Below are positions 17,369 through 25,331 of a DNA stretch of 43,574 bases, in pieces. The position numbers and the translations under genes were made by a program. Location of the stretch: positions 1 through 43,574 of the forward strand of contig JAJZIH010000015.1 of assembly GCA_021810635.1 (NCBI GenBank). Reading direction: 5' to 3'. Below the pieces are notes generated by a model. That model searched no databases. It was given only the letters and a program-made list of their open reading frames with translations, and had not been told where the DNA came from. Positions within the stretch are counted from its first letter, which is position 1. Each line of letters starts with the position of its first letter. The DNA comes from Pseudomonadota bacterium. Lineage in GTDB: Bacteria > Pseudomonadota > Gammaproteobacteria > JAKAQQ01.

Positions 17369-18256
17369 TTGAAACCGGAACCGACGCCATCGACCCGATC
17401 CGCCATCACCCCCGTTTCTGGGCGGCGGGTCGTCTTGACCGCGGATGACTTCGGCGGCAGCCCGGGGATCAACGAAGCCGTTGAAAGAACGCATCGGGAA
17501 GGCGTGCTGACGACGGCCAGCCTCATGGTCAATGCGGATGCCACCGAAGATGCGGTCCAGCGCGCTCGCAGCCTGCCGACACTGGCCGTGGGTCTGCACC
17601 TCGTCCTCTGCCACGGCCGGGCCACCGCTCCCCGGGACCGAGTCCGCGACCTCGTCGACCCGAACGGCAATCTGACGGACCGGATGGTTGCGAGCAGCCT
17701 GGGCTACGCCCTGTCTGCCGGACAAAGACGTCAGCTGGCGTATGAGATTGAAACCCAGTTCCAGCGTTTCTCGGCCACCGGCCTTCCGCTTGACCACGTC
17801 AATGTTCACAAGCATTTCCACTGCCACCCCATCCTATTGGACTTGATTCTCCAGATCGGGCCGGATCACGGCATGCGGAGCCTGCGGCTGCCCAGGGAGC
17901 CATGGCACCTCGGATTCCGTGCGGGACGCGGGGTGGGATGGGTTGAGCCGATCCTGCTCTCTCCCATCGTCTGGACCATGATCCGCCGGTTGGAACGTTC
18001 CGGAATCCACCACAACGATTATCTTTTCGGTCTCAGCGCAACGGGGCACATGACGGCCGAGGTGTTGCTGGATGCGATTCCCCGCCTTCCGGCAGGACTG
18101 GGCGAGATTTATTTCCATCCAGCAACCGGTGCCGGGATGCCCGTCCACCGCCGGTCAACGGCGGTCCGGGAACAGAATGCCCTGCTCGACCGGCGGGTGG
18201 CCAAGGCCTTCGCCCAACACGGCATCCGCACGACCACCTTCCATGCCAATCTCTGA
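17369..18256 (+). CDS. hpnK: Hopanoid YdjC-like deacetylase HpnK
   Basis: 295 aa. The YdjC-type carbohydrate deacetylase fold shows VVLTADDFGGSPGINEAV (metal-binding Asp), VGLHLVLCHG, and DHVNVHKHFHCHP with clustered histidines. HpnK removes the acetyl group from the GlcNAc-hopanoid made by HpnI, before HpnJ acts. TTG at 17369 is the best start available, but the Shine-Dalgarno is weak and about 20 residues precede the usual family N-terminus; a TTG just before TADDFG is an alternative. An 86-nt gap follows hpnJ. Confidence 0.9.
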   Translation: MKPEPTPSTRSAITPVSGRRVVLTADDFGGSPGINEAVERTHREGVLTTASLMVNADATEDAVQRARSLPTLAVGLHLVLCHGRATAPRDRVRDLVDPNGNLTDRMVASSLGYALSAGQRRQLAYEIETQFQRFSATGLPLDHVNVHKHFHCHPILLDLILQIGPDHGMRSLRLPREPWHLGFRAGRGVGWVEPILLSPIVWTMIRRLERSGIHHNDYLFGLSATGHMTAEVLLDAIPRLPAGLGEIYFHPATGAGMPVHRRSTAVREQNALLDRRVAKAFAQHGIRTTTFHANL

Positions 18257-18268
18257 TCCCAGATCGGC

Positions 18269-20923
18269 TTGAAACCCGTGCGTAACCTGGACCGCAGCTA
18301 TGTGCATGTATTGACCCGCATCGTTCACCGGTGCGTCCGGTCGGCTTCCCTCGTCCTGCTGCTGGCCGGCCTGCTCACCGCCCTTTCGCTGGTCGTCACG
18401 GTTGCCCGCTTCAAGATCGATACCAACATGAGCGATCTTCTGGCCCGGCACCTCCCCTACCGCAAACTCGATGCACAATACCACCGCGACTTTCCAGGTG
18501 ACCATGAAACCATCGTGCTGGTTGTGCGGGCCGCCGAGCCTCAAGTCCGTCGGAAAGCCATCGGGGCACTCACGGTCTGGCTGAAACGACATCCTGCGTT
18601 TTACCATGACCAGTATCAACCCGGTGGCGGGCCCTTTTTCAGAAAGAACGGCTTGCTGTACCTTTCCACCCCCCGGCTCAGGAAACTGCTGGATCAGGTC
18701 GGCCGTTCGGAACCGGTCGTCGCCCGCCTCGCGATGAATCCCACAACAGCGGGCTTTTTTTCAATGCTCACCCGTTCATTTGGGCACCTCCGGACCTTGG
18801 CTCCGCTGGCTCCCCAGTTTGCCCGCTTGCTCGATCAGGTGAGTCAAACCACCGCCGCCACGCAGGAAAGCAAGGCCCATGCCCTCCCCTGGAACCAGCT
18901 TTTCACGGCCACCGGGGGAAAACCGAGCGAAAGCCGGCCCCATCTTCTGATCGTGAAACCCAGGGCCGTGCCGGGTGCGCTACGACCCTATGAAACGGCG
19001 ATCAATCGGCTCCAGCACGAAATTCGGCTGTTGGAGTCCCGCTCACAGGCACCGCTCCATGTGGGGCTTACGGGGGAGGCGGTTCTCGATGATGCCCAAC
19101 TGCATTCGGCCACTTCCGGAATCTCTTTCGCCACCCTCCTGTCCCTCGTGGCCATCGTTTCCATCCTTTTGCTCGGGTTCCGGCGCCCGAAGCTCGTCCT
19201 GGCGATCCTCCTGACGCTCCTCGTGAGCCTGATCTGGACCGTGGCGTTCGCTTTGACCGTCATTGGCCCGTTCAACCTGATTTCGATTTCCTTTGCCGTC
19301 CTGTTCATCGGCCTGGGCGTGGATTTCGGTATCCAGTTCTCGGTCCGCTACCTTGAAGAGGCACAAGGCAATCCAAGCACCCTCTCGGCTTTGGAACGAA
19401 CCACCCTGGGGATGGGCTTGCCCCTGTCGCTCGCCGTCCTGGCCGCTGCCATCAGTTTCTTTTCGTTTGTGCCGACCCGGTATGCCGGCATCATCAGTCT
19501 TGGTCTCATCGCCGGCGTCAGCATGTTCATCTCGCTCGTGGCAACCCTGACCCTGCTGCCCGCCCTGATCCGGACCCTCGGCGTGAAGGCCGGTTCGCCA
19601 TCCATCGGTTTCCGGTCCCGCCGGCTCCTTCACGTCCGGCAGCACGGTCCCTGGATCAGTGGGCTGTTCCTGGTGCTCGGCCTGGCTTCCGTCTACTTCG
19701 TGTTGCACATGCATTTCGATTTCAACCCACTCAACCTGCAGAATTCGGATTCCGGACCGGTCCGGACGTTCCGGCGACTCGTGGCCCGAAGCCGGTTTTC
19801 GCCCTACAGCATCGATGTTTTGGAGCCCAATCTGGCTGCAGCCCGTGAGCTCCAGAAACGGGTCGGGCGTCTATCGTCGGTCCGGATGACCGTCAGTGCT
19901 TCCAGTTTCATTCCAGATCACCAGCACCGCAAACTCGCCCTCATCCGGGAAACCGCGCTCCTGTTTCCTCCCTTCTTCATGCAGGCCACGACTCCCCGGA
20001 CATCGGCCATGCGGGCCCGCCGGAGCATCCGGCGTTTCCTCAAAGTCACCGGGCGGGTCAAGCTCACCGGGGAACTCAATCGGCTGGTCCAGCCGCTCGC
20101 CGAACTCCGGCAGGACCTCAAGACGTTCCTGGCCCACTCGGCCCGGGGAACGGGGCGCTGGAGGCTGCTGGAGATGAACCTCATGGGCGCGTTCCCCACA
20201 GCGCTCCGTTCTCTCGAAGAAGCCTTTCAGGCCCGGCCGGTCACACTCGCCCGGCTTCCCGCGAGTTTGCGCAAACGCTATCTCAACCGGCAGGGAATCG
20301 CCCGTGTCCAGATTTTCTCCCGCTGGAACCTGAACCATCTCGACCGCATGCGCCACTTCGTGCGTCAGGTCGAAAAAGTCGCCCCCCGGGCGATCGGTAC
20401 CCCGGTCATGCTGATCGACGGAGGCAATGCCGTATTCGAGGCCTTCGAGCAGGCAACGGCCACGGCCTTTTTGGGGATCCTGCTCCTGCTGTTCTGGGTT
20501 CTGCGGGACATCCGCCACACGCTTCTGGCCCTCGTCCCCATGATCTTGACCATCCTCTTGGCCAGCGCCACAATGAGACTTTGGGGCATCTCCTACAATA
20601 TGGCCAATATCATCGTCCTGCCCCTTCTCATGGGGCTTAGCGTCGCCTATGGCATCTATTTCATTGTGCGCTGGCGGGAGGGCCACGACCTGGATCTCGT
20701 GCTTGGCACGAGCACGGCCCGCGGCATCCTGATCAGCGGTCTGGCGACTCTCAGCACCTTCGGGAGTCTGGCCGTCTCTTCCGACCGAGGCATCTCGGTT
20801 CTGGGTCGGACCCTGAGTATCGTGATGGGCTGGGTCCTTGTCTGCACGCTTGTGGCGCTCCCGGCGATCCTCTCCCTCATCACCGATCGCAGTCGCCCAA
20901 CCAACCCAGCGGACCCGAGATGA
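18269..20923 (+). CDS. hpnN: Hopanoid-associated RND transporter HpnN
   Basis: 884 aa MMPL/RND-type inner-membrane protein. One N-terminal transmembrane helix (about 27-48) is followed by a large periplasmic loop. A first membrane block follows with ISFATLLSLVAIVSILLLGF and FAVLFIGLGVDFGIQFSVRY. After a second periplasmic loop comes a matching C-terminal block with FLGILLLLFWVLRD and IIVLPLLMGLSVAYGIYFIVRW, the duplicated RND layout. HpnN moves hopanoids toward the outer membrane. Start TTG 18269 or GTG 18278. The stop overlaps hpnL by ATGA. Confidence 0.92.
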   Translation: MKPVRNLDRSYVHVLTRIVHRCVRSASLVLLLAGLLTALSLVVTVARFKIDTNMSDLLARHLPYRKLDAQYHRDFPGDHETIVLVVRAAEPQVRRKAIGALTVWLKRHPAFYHDQYQPGGGPFFRKNGLLYLSTPRLRKLLDQVGRSEPVVARLAMNPTTAGFFSMLTRSFGHLRTLAPLAPQFARLLDQVSQTTAATQESKAHALPWNQLFTATGGKPSESRPHLLIVKPRAVPGALRPYETAINRLQHEIRLLESRSQAPLHVGLTGEAVLDDAQLHSATSGISFATLLSLVAIVSILLLGFRRPKLVLAILLTLLVSLIWTVAFALTVIGPFNLISISFAVLFIGLGVDFGIQFSVRYLEEAQGNPSTLSALERTTLGMGLPLSLAVLAAAISFFSFVPTRYAGIISLGLIAGVSMFISLVATLTLLPALIRTLGVKAGSPSIGFRSRRLLHVRQHGPWISGLFLVLGLASVYFVLHMHFDFNPLNLQNSDSGPVRTFRRLVARSRFSPYSIDVLEPNLAAARELQKRVGRLSSVRMTVSASSFIPDHQHRKLALIRETALLFPPFFMQATTPRTSAMRARRSIRRFLKVTGRVKLTGELNRLVQPLAELRQDLKTFLAHSARGTGRWRLLEMNLMGAFPTALRSLEEAFQARPVTLARLPASLRKRYLNRQGIARVQIFSRWNLNHLDRMRHFVRQVEKVAPRAIGTPVMLIDGGNAVFEAFEQATATAFLGILLLLFWVLRDIRHTLLALVPMILTILLASATMRLWGISYNMANIIVLPLLMGLSVAYGIYFIVRWREGHDLDLVLGTSTARGILISGLATLSTFGSLAVSSDRGISVLGRTLSIVMGWVLVCTLVALPAILSLITDRSRPTNPADPR

Positions 20924-21984
20924 CCGAGCCCCTGCCCCTCGCCCCCCCTCCCGTCTCCCGGGTCGGATGGCGGCCATCGCCCTCGTGCGTTTTTGCCTCC
21001 ATCGGGTTGGCTGCCACCGTCTGGCTGATTCTGGAAACAGGTCTTTCCGGGATTGCAAGTACCCTGGCGATCGCCGGCTTCAGCCTTCTCTGGCTGGTTC
21101 CCCTCCACATCATTCCCATCATGCTGGACTCCCAAGGATGGCGGGTCCTGCTGCACAACGACGAACAGAAACCGTCCTCGGGATTCCTGTTCTGGGTTGC
21201 GGGAGTCCGCGAAGCCATCAACGGGCTGCTCCCGGTATTCCGCGTGGGAGGGGAGTTTACCGGCGCCCGGCTGGCGACCCGTGCCGGAATCAGCAAAGCG
21301 AATGCGATCGCCAGCGTTCTCGTTGAAGTCACACTGACACTCGTCAACCAGGTTTTTTTCACCCTGGCCGGGATCGTCCTGCTTGTGACCGTGAACATGG
21401 GACAGCCCGTGTACGGACAGTTGGTCCCTGCCCTTGCTCTGGGTGCCGGCGCCATTCTGGTCTTCGTACTCATCCAGCGTGGAGGCATCTTCTCGTTCGT
21501 TTTCCGGTTGATCGAACGGCGTGGATGGGGGGGGCGATTCGTGCAGGCCGTAGGCGATCCCGTGGCGCTTGATCAGGCCATTCAAAGACTCTATCGATGC
21601 CGGACGGTCCTCTTACGCGCGGGACTCTGGCAGATGGCTGGGCTTCTAGCCGGTGTCCTTGAAATCTGGCTGGCCCTGTTCCTGCTCGGGAGCCAGGTGG
21701 GATGGGGTGGCGCCCTGGTTCTCGAAAGCCTGAGCCAGGCGTTACGCAGTGCCTCCTTTTTCGTTCCCTCGGGAATCGGTGTCCAGGAAGGCGGCTTCGT
21801 GGTCTTCGGCAGCCTGCTGGGTATCCGCCCCGACATCACCCTGTCCCTCTCATTGGTCCGGCGCATGCGGGAAGTCCTGTTCGGCCTGCCCTTCCTGGTG
21901 TCGTGGCAATGGTTTGAACGCCGGAGGTGGGGTCGGGGCTGGTCGTCATGCTCCGGCCCCAGCCAGGATCCCACCCCCTCGTGA
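20920..21984 (+). CDS. hpnL: Hopanoid-associated membrane protein HpnL (flippase-like)
   Basis: 354 aa integral membrane protein of the lysyltransferase/flippase-like (UPF0104) superfamily, with about eight hydrophobic segments. Typical motifs are VAGVREAINGLLPVFRVGGEF and SFFVPSGIGVQEGGFVVFG. HpnL is a constant neighbour of hpnM and hpnN; its biochemical role is not established, and a transport or flipping role is inferred. The C-terminal 15 residues are polar and share DNA with the upstream frame of hpnM. Confidence 0.87.
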   Translation: MTEPLPLAPPPVSRVGWRPSPSCVFASIGLAATVWLILETGLSGIASTLAIAGFSLLWLVPLHIIPIMLDSQGWRVLLHNDEQKPSSGFLFWVAGVREAINGLLPVFRVGGEFTGARLATRAGISKANAIASVLVEVTLTLVNQVFFTLAGIVLLVTVNMGQPVYGQLVPALALGAGAILVFVLIQRGGIFSFVFRLIERRGWGGRFVQAVGDPVALDQAIQRLYRCRTVLLRAGLWQMAGLLAGVLEIWLALFLLGSQVGWGGALVLESLSQALRSASFFVPSGIGVQEGGFVVFGSLLGIRPDITLSLSLVRRMREVLFGLPFLVSWQWFERRRWGRGWSSCSGPSQDPTPS

Positions 21985-22031
21985 AGCCGGAAACCCACCC
22001 TCGACCCTTCCTCCTCAAGGATGTGAACCCC

Positions 22032-22733
22032 ATGCAAATCCCCTTGGCCTCCCGCTCCTTTTCCGCCCGGCACCACCGGGCCGCGCCCCTCCCTCTCTTC
22101 CTGGTGGCGCTTTTCTGCTGCCTCCTGCCGGTTTCGATCCCGGTCTGCCGGGCGGCCCCCCGGCCCAAAATGCGTCCCGCCTCCCCCAGCCAGGTGATCC
22201 ACGTTTTCGACCAGTCCCTGCTGAAGTCCATGAAGGCCGGCGCCAAGGCCGGGTTTGCGGGACGCTACCGAATCCTCGAACCGGTCATCCGGCGGACGAT
22301 CGGATGGGCGGCCATGTTGCACCTGCTGACGGGGCACGACTGGAAGGAGCTCAGCCCCGCGGAACGGCACCGGCTCCGCGAGTTGTTCATCCGCTATACG
22401 ATCGCCAACTATGCCCATGAGTTCAACGGATATCACGGCCAGCGCTTTCATATTGTGGACCACCGGCATTACCCGGCCTATGATCTGGTCATGGCGAGAT
22501 TTGATGAACGGAATCGCCGGCACCATACGTTTGTCTACCTGCTGCAGAAGGCCGGGGCGGAATGGCAGATTGTCAATATTTTCGTGGACGGTGTGAGCAA
22601 CCTCTCGCTTCTCAAGTCGCAGTTCCAATTTGTCCTGAAAAAAACCGGACCGAAAGGGCTGTTCGACTACTTGACCCGTTCCATCAGCCACCTCGAAAAC
22701 CCGACTGGTGATCACCGGAGCCACACCTCATGA
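22032..22733 (+). CDS. hpnM: Periplasmic MlaC/Ttg2D-family protein HpnM
   Basis: 233 aa. The ATG at 22032 has AAGGA ten nt upstream and gives a signal peptide: basic start, hydrophobic core around residues 19-33, cleavage after CRA. The mature part matches MlaC/Ttg2D lipid-binding proteins, with FAGRYRILEPVIRRTIG, SPAERHRLRELFIRYTIANYAHEFNGY and VNIFVDGVSNLSLLKSQF. It probably ferries hopanoids through the periplasm together with HpnN. The longer in-frame start at 21927 lies inside hpnL and hides the signal peptide. Its stop overlaps the next gene by ATGA. Confidence 0.88.
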   Translation: MQIPLASRSFSARHHRAAPLPLFLVALFCCLLPVSIPVCRAAPRPKMRPASPSQVIHVFDQSLLKSMKAGAKAGFAGRYRILEPVIRRTIGWAAMLHLLTGHDWKELSPAERHRLRELFIRYTIANYAHEFNGYHGQRFHIVDHRHYPAYDLVMARFDERNRRHHTFVYLLQKAGAEWQIVNIFVDGVSNLSLLKSQFQFVLKKTGPKGLFDYLTRSISHLENPTGDHRSHTS

Positions 22734-23662
22734 CCGAACGCAAGACCCGACCTGGGAAAACGGCCAATGGACCCCGGCCATGGCTGGCTCCCGCCTGGAT
22801 CGGACTCGCCACGGGGCTCCTCCTCCTCGCCGCCTGCGGCCGGTCGACCCCACCGGCCGCATTCCCGGGTGTCCTTTATCTGGGAACCGGGAACCGGATC
22901 ATCCAGCTCAATCTCACGACCTATCGCACCCGAACCGTGACCCACCTGCCGGACCATCTCCGGGTGGATGTCCTTTCCGTCGTTTCACGAAACCGGCTGC
23001 TGGTGAGCACCTACCCCCGGCATGCCATCGCCCTCCTCAATCTCAAGACCCGCCATTGGACACTGCTCCGGAGCGGCTGGAAGGCCGTTGCTTTTCCTAG
23101 GCTGCATCTCTTTGTTTTTTATGACCCGGTCAAGCCGGGATTGTATGCCGAACGGCTGTATTGGGCTTCGTTCCGGGATCCCAAGGTCAGGCATTTGATC
23201 GATCCCGGTCCGTTTCCGATGCCGATCCCGGTCATCCGGGTCGGGCCGGGTCGTTTCCTCTATACGAGCTGGCGCAAGACGCACGAACAGGCGCTCTGGG
23301 TCTATGATCTTTCGAACGGACATTTCCACTCACTCCCGGTTCCGCTCGCCTACCCGGAGCTCCGCCTGGCCCGGCAGGGTGTTCTGTGCTCCGCGGTCGG
23401 GGTGAAAACCTACCCCTACTTCCGTTACGACCTGCCCACCGGGGCCCGGACCCCGATCCGCCTCCCCGCCTGGTACACCCCGATCCGGGATATCCCGGCG
23501 CTTCATGGATTTTTGGTCGGCAAAAACTCATCCAGCCTCTTCGTCTCGACGCGGCACCGCTGGACCCTCTATCTCGATTCATGGCGGAACGGACACCGGA
23601 CGAAGCTCCTCGGCCACACCCAAATCGGTCTCGATACCGCCGTCTGGATCGGCCCCCGTTAG
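22730..23662 (+). CDS. Hypothetical lipoprotein in the hopanoid operon
   Basis: 310 aa. A signal peptide II is clear: hydrophobic stretch about 23-35 and lipobox L-A-A-C with C36 as the lipidated residue. The mature part has repeated short strands ending in aromatic or polar turns (GVLYLGTGNRIIQLNL, LVSTYPRHAIALLNLKTRHW, ALWVYDLSNGHFHSLPVP), suggesting a beta-propeller-like fold. I do not recognise a family. It overlaps the hpnM stop by ATGA, so it is very likely co-expressed with the hopanoid transport genes. Confidence 0.8.
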   Translation: MTERKTRPGKTANGPRPWLAPAWIGLATGLLLLAACGRSTPPAAFPGVLYLGTGNRIIQLNLTTYRTRTVTHLPDHLRVDVLSVVSRNRLLVSTYPRHAIALLNLKTRHWTLLRSGWKAVAFPRLHLFVFYDPVKPGLYAERLYWASFRDPKVRHLIDPGPFPMPIPVIRVGPGRFLYTSWRKTHEQALWVYDLSNGHFHSLPVPLAYPELRLARQGVLCSAVGVKTYPYFRYDLPTGARTPIRLPAWYTPIRDIPALHGFLVGKNSSSLFVSTRHRWTLYLDSWRNGHRTKLLGHTQIGLDTAVWIGPR

Positions 23663-23666
23663 GCCT

Positions 23667-24347
23667 GTGAAAGCGCCCTCCCTGTTCCGCCATCTTGCGG
23701 CCTTGCTCTACGATGGACTCATCGTCCTGGCGCTCTGGCTATTCGGCACCTTTCTCCTGGCTCTCCTCATCCACCCGGCCCGGCGATCACTCAATGCATC
23801 GGAAAGCGGCCGGATCCTTTACTGGGGCTTCCTCCTCGCACTGGCCTGGATTTTTCTGGCCGGGTTCTGGAGCCACGGCGGCCAGACCCTGGGCCTCAAG
23901 GCCTGGCGCCTCAAGCTCGTTCAGCGGAACGGGCAGCCGGTGAACTGGAGTCACGCCACGGTCCGCTTTTTGGTGGAGCTCATCGAATGGCTTCTGATCG
24001 GCGTGTTCCTCTTGCCCGTCTATTTTCTTGGGTCGCGCGGGGCCAGCGACCGGACAGCCACCCTGTCGGTCTATCTGACCCTCTGGCTGGTCACGGGTTT
24101 CCTCGTCTTCGTCCTCTCCGGTCGCCTGCCCCGCGGCAGCCTGCATGACCGGCTGTCCCGGACCCGCCTGATCCGGATCGAGAGCGCTCTGGGGACGACC
24201 CCGCAGGGTAGTGCTTCATTCCTCAAGAAGCCCGGCCGCTCCCTCGCGGGAAACCGGTTGGACGCCGTCATCCGCCACCCCAAGACTTCCCGTGTCGCGC
24301 CTCTCTCCCTATACATGCGTGCCGCCGTCACGATCCCGGCGGACTGA
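23667..24347 (+). CDS. RDD-family membrane protein
   Basis: 226 aa from a GTG four nt after the lipoprotein stop. The RDD fold is shown by FRHLAALLYDGLIVLALWLFGTF near the N-terminus, FWSHGGQTLGLKAWRLKLVQRNGQPV in the middle and LPRGSLHDRLSRTRLI after the last helix; about four transmembrane helices. RDD proteins have varied or unknown roles (some are ion antiporters). The in-frame ATG at 23505 lies inside the lipoprotein gene and is rejected. It is the last gene of the rightward hopanoid unit. The tail of about 50 residues after the RDD domain looks non-conserved and may be altered by IS-derived DNA immediately downstream. Confidence 0.8.
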   Translation: MKAPSLFRHLAALLYDGLIVLALWLFGTFLLALLIHPARRSLNASESGRILYWGFLLALAWIFLAGFWSHGGQTLGLKAWRLKLVQRNGQPVNWSHATVRFLVELIEWLLIGVFLLPVYFLGSRGASDRTATLSVYLTLWLVTGFLVFVLSGRLPRGSLHDRLSRTRLIRIESALGTTPQGSASFLKKPGRSLAGNRLDAVIRHPKTSRVAPLSLYMRAAVTIPAD

Positions 24348-24376
24348 CCGGCTGCATTCATCGCTCGCTTCGCCAG

Positions 24377-24616
24377 CCATGCCAGACTTCCCTCAAGTTA
24401 CGACAGGGTCGGCATCCGCAACCTCTTTTTCGGGATCTGCTCAACGTTCACGACCCGTTGCAGCCCGCGTGTTCGCAGAATCACCCTTTTGTGACCCCTT
24501 ACTTCGAAGGCTTCGGTCGCTTCGTCCCCTCCACAACCGCTCCGATGGCGACCGTCTGCCGGGTGGGTCTATCTCCCACTGAGAGAGCGCACGTTTTCAC
24601 GGCGCACGCAACTTGA
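24377..24616 (+). pseudogene. Unnamed, IS-associated open frame remnant
   Basis: A stop-free plus-strand frame ends at TGA 24614-24616 and reads PFVTPYFEGFGRFVPSTTAP then CRVGLSPTERAHVFTAHAT. From memory this resembles a short, never-named open frame that recurs beside insertion sequences in proteobacteria. I cannot name it, and it has no clear start. Its 3' end is antisense to the transposase fragment that follows. Confidence 0.25.
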
Positions 24617-24829
24617 GTTTAAGCCCGACATCGACGACGAGGCGCACCCGACCCGCACACCGGATCTCCTGCCATGGGCACGCAGCAGCCGCACGGCATA
24701 CCGCCGGTGATAGCCGGTCAGTGCCACGAGCTCATCGAGCCATTGCCCTTTGCGCTTCTTGCTGGCCTTGCAATAGCCCGCTGCCGCCTGCCGGATCACC
24801 GCTCTGCGCTCGCCCATCGTCAGCCTCAT
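24569..24829 (-). pseudogene. Truncated transposase N-terminus (integrase-type IS relic)
   Basis: Minus-strand ATG at 24829 with GGAGGGG seven nt upstream. Residues 1 to about 53 (MRLTMGERRAVIRQAAAGYC, KKRKGQWLDELVALTGYHRRYAVRLLRAHG) match the N-terminus of integrase-core transposases of the ISNCY/IS1202-like kind, from memory. After that the sequence becomes unrelated Ser/Arg-rich residues and stops at 87 aa, whereas intact proteins are several times longer. The catalytic DDE domain is missing, so this is a broken copy. Repeats upstream look like its terminal binding sites. Confidence 0.6.
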
Positions 24830-24861
24830 TGCGAACCCCTCCGGAATACACCCGCTGGGGA

Positions 24862-24911
24862 ATTTCGCTTACATTCCTTATTTGAGGCAATGAATCGATT
24901 TCGCTTACATT
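24862..24911. repeat. Two 14-bp direct repeats at the IS relic end
   Basis: ATTTCGCTTACATT occurs at 24862-24875 and 24898-24911, 36 bp apart, just upstream of the truncated transposase (on the minus strand, AATGTAAGCGAAAT). Repeated subterminal motifs before a transposase start are typical transposase-binding sites of an IS end, so the relic probably ends near 24912. Confidence 0.6.
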
Positions 24912-24933
24912 TTTAATGAGTCAATTCGCCTCC

Positions 24934-24964
24934 TTGACAAATTCAGGGGGGGGGTGGGTACACT
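24934..24964 (+). promoter_or_regulatory. Candidate promoter with a G9 tract in its spacer
   Basis: TTGACA (24934-24939, perfect -35) and TACACT (24959-24964, fair -10) are 19 nt apart. The spacer is AATTCA, nine G, T, GGG. It lies about 70 nt before the Cys-rich peptide gene, which has a perfect Shine-Dalgarno. Losing two G would give the ideal 17-nt spacing. Poly-G spacers of this design make some promoters phase-variable (Neisseria porA). The G tract could instead be the end of a mobile element. Confidence 0.45.
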
Positions 24965-25032
24965 CGAAACCGAACCGGGCGCTTCTGTCGGGTGGATCGA
25001 GAATCGATCACGGAAAGCACGAAGGAGGTTCA

Positions 25033-25224
25033 ATGAACAAGAGACGCAAATTCAGAGGCTATCTTTTCTTTTTCCCGTTCCTGCTGCCGCTACTGTTTGG
25101 GGCAACCATCGCGGGCGTTGGTCCAATCCAAACCCAAGGGAGTCCCACAGGGAGCTGTTCACCTGGATCAACGGACGGAGCCTGTCTTTGCCAGCAAGGC
25201 CACTGGATCTGCTATAAGGAATAA
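25033..25224 (+). CDS. Small exported Cys-rich peptide, function unknown
   Basis: 63 aa. AGGAGG nine nt upstream fixes the ATG at 25033; the longer in-frame start at 24916 runs through the promoter region. Residues 1-8 are strongly basic, 10-29 hydrophobic, giving a signal peptide. The short mature part is Gly/Ser/Thr-rich with four cysteines (C42, C51, C53, C60), two of them as CLC, enough for two disulfides. I recognise no family. It could be a secreted bacteriocin-like or structural peptide, or a small envelope protein. No modifying enzyme or immunity gene is adjacent; the next gene, 107 nt on, encodes another exported protein. Confidence 0.6.
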   Translation: MNKRRKFRGYLFFFPFLLPLLFGATIAGVGPIQTQGSPTGSCSPGSTDGACLCQQGHWICYKE

Positions 25225-25237
25225 GTCCCACAGCGGT

Positions 25238-25285
25238 CAACGTACCACGGGTTCACCCGTCACCGTGTGGAAATGTGGTACGTTG
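25238..25285 (+). promoter_or_regulatory. Long inverted repeat between two exported-protein genes
   Basis: CAACGTACCAC (25238-25248) pairs perfectly with GTGGTACGTTG (25275-25285), 11 bp around a 26-nt loop. Two shorter stems compete with it: ACGGG/CCCGT (25247-25251 with 25256-25260) and CACGG/CCGTG (25246-25250 with 25263-25267). No U-run follows, so it is not a standard terminator. It could be an attenuator, an RNA stabiliser or a protein-binding palindrome. Confidence 0.55.
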
Positions 25286-25331
25286 GCATTATCGGTTCTG
25301 ATGACCAAGGTCAGGAGGAGGGACTCTGGCT

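Noticed and set aside
19871-21058. 395-aa minus-strand open frame
   Set aside because: Antisense to hpnN and the start of hpnL; low-complexity charged sequence typical of a shadow.
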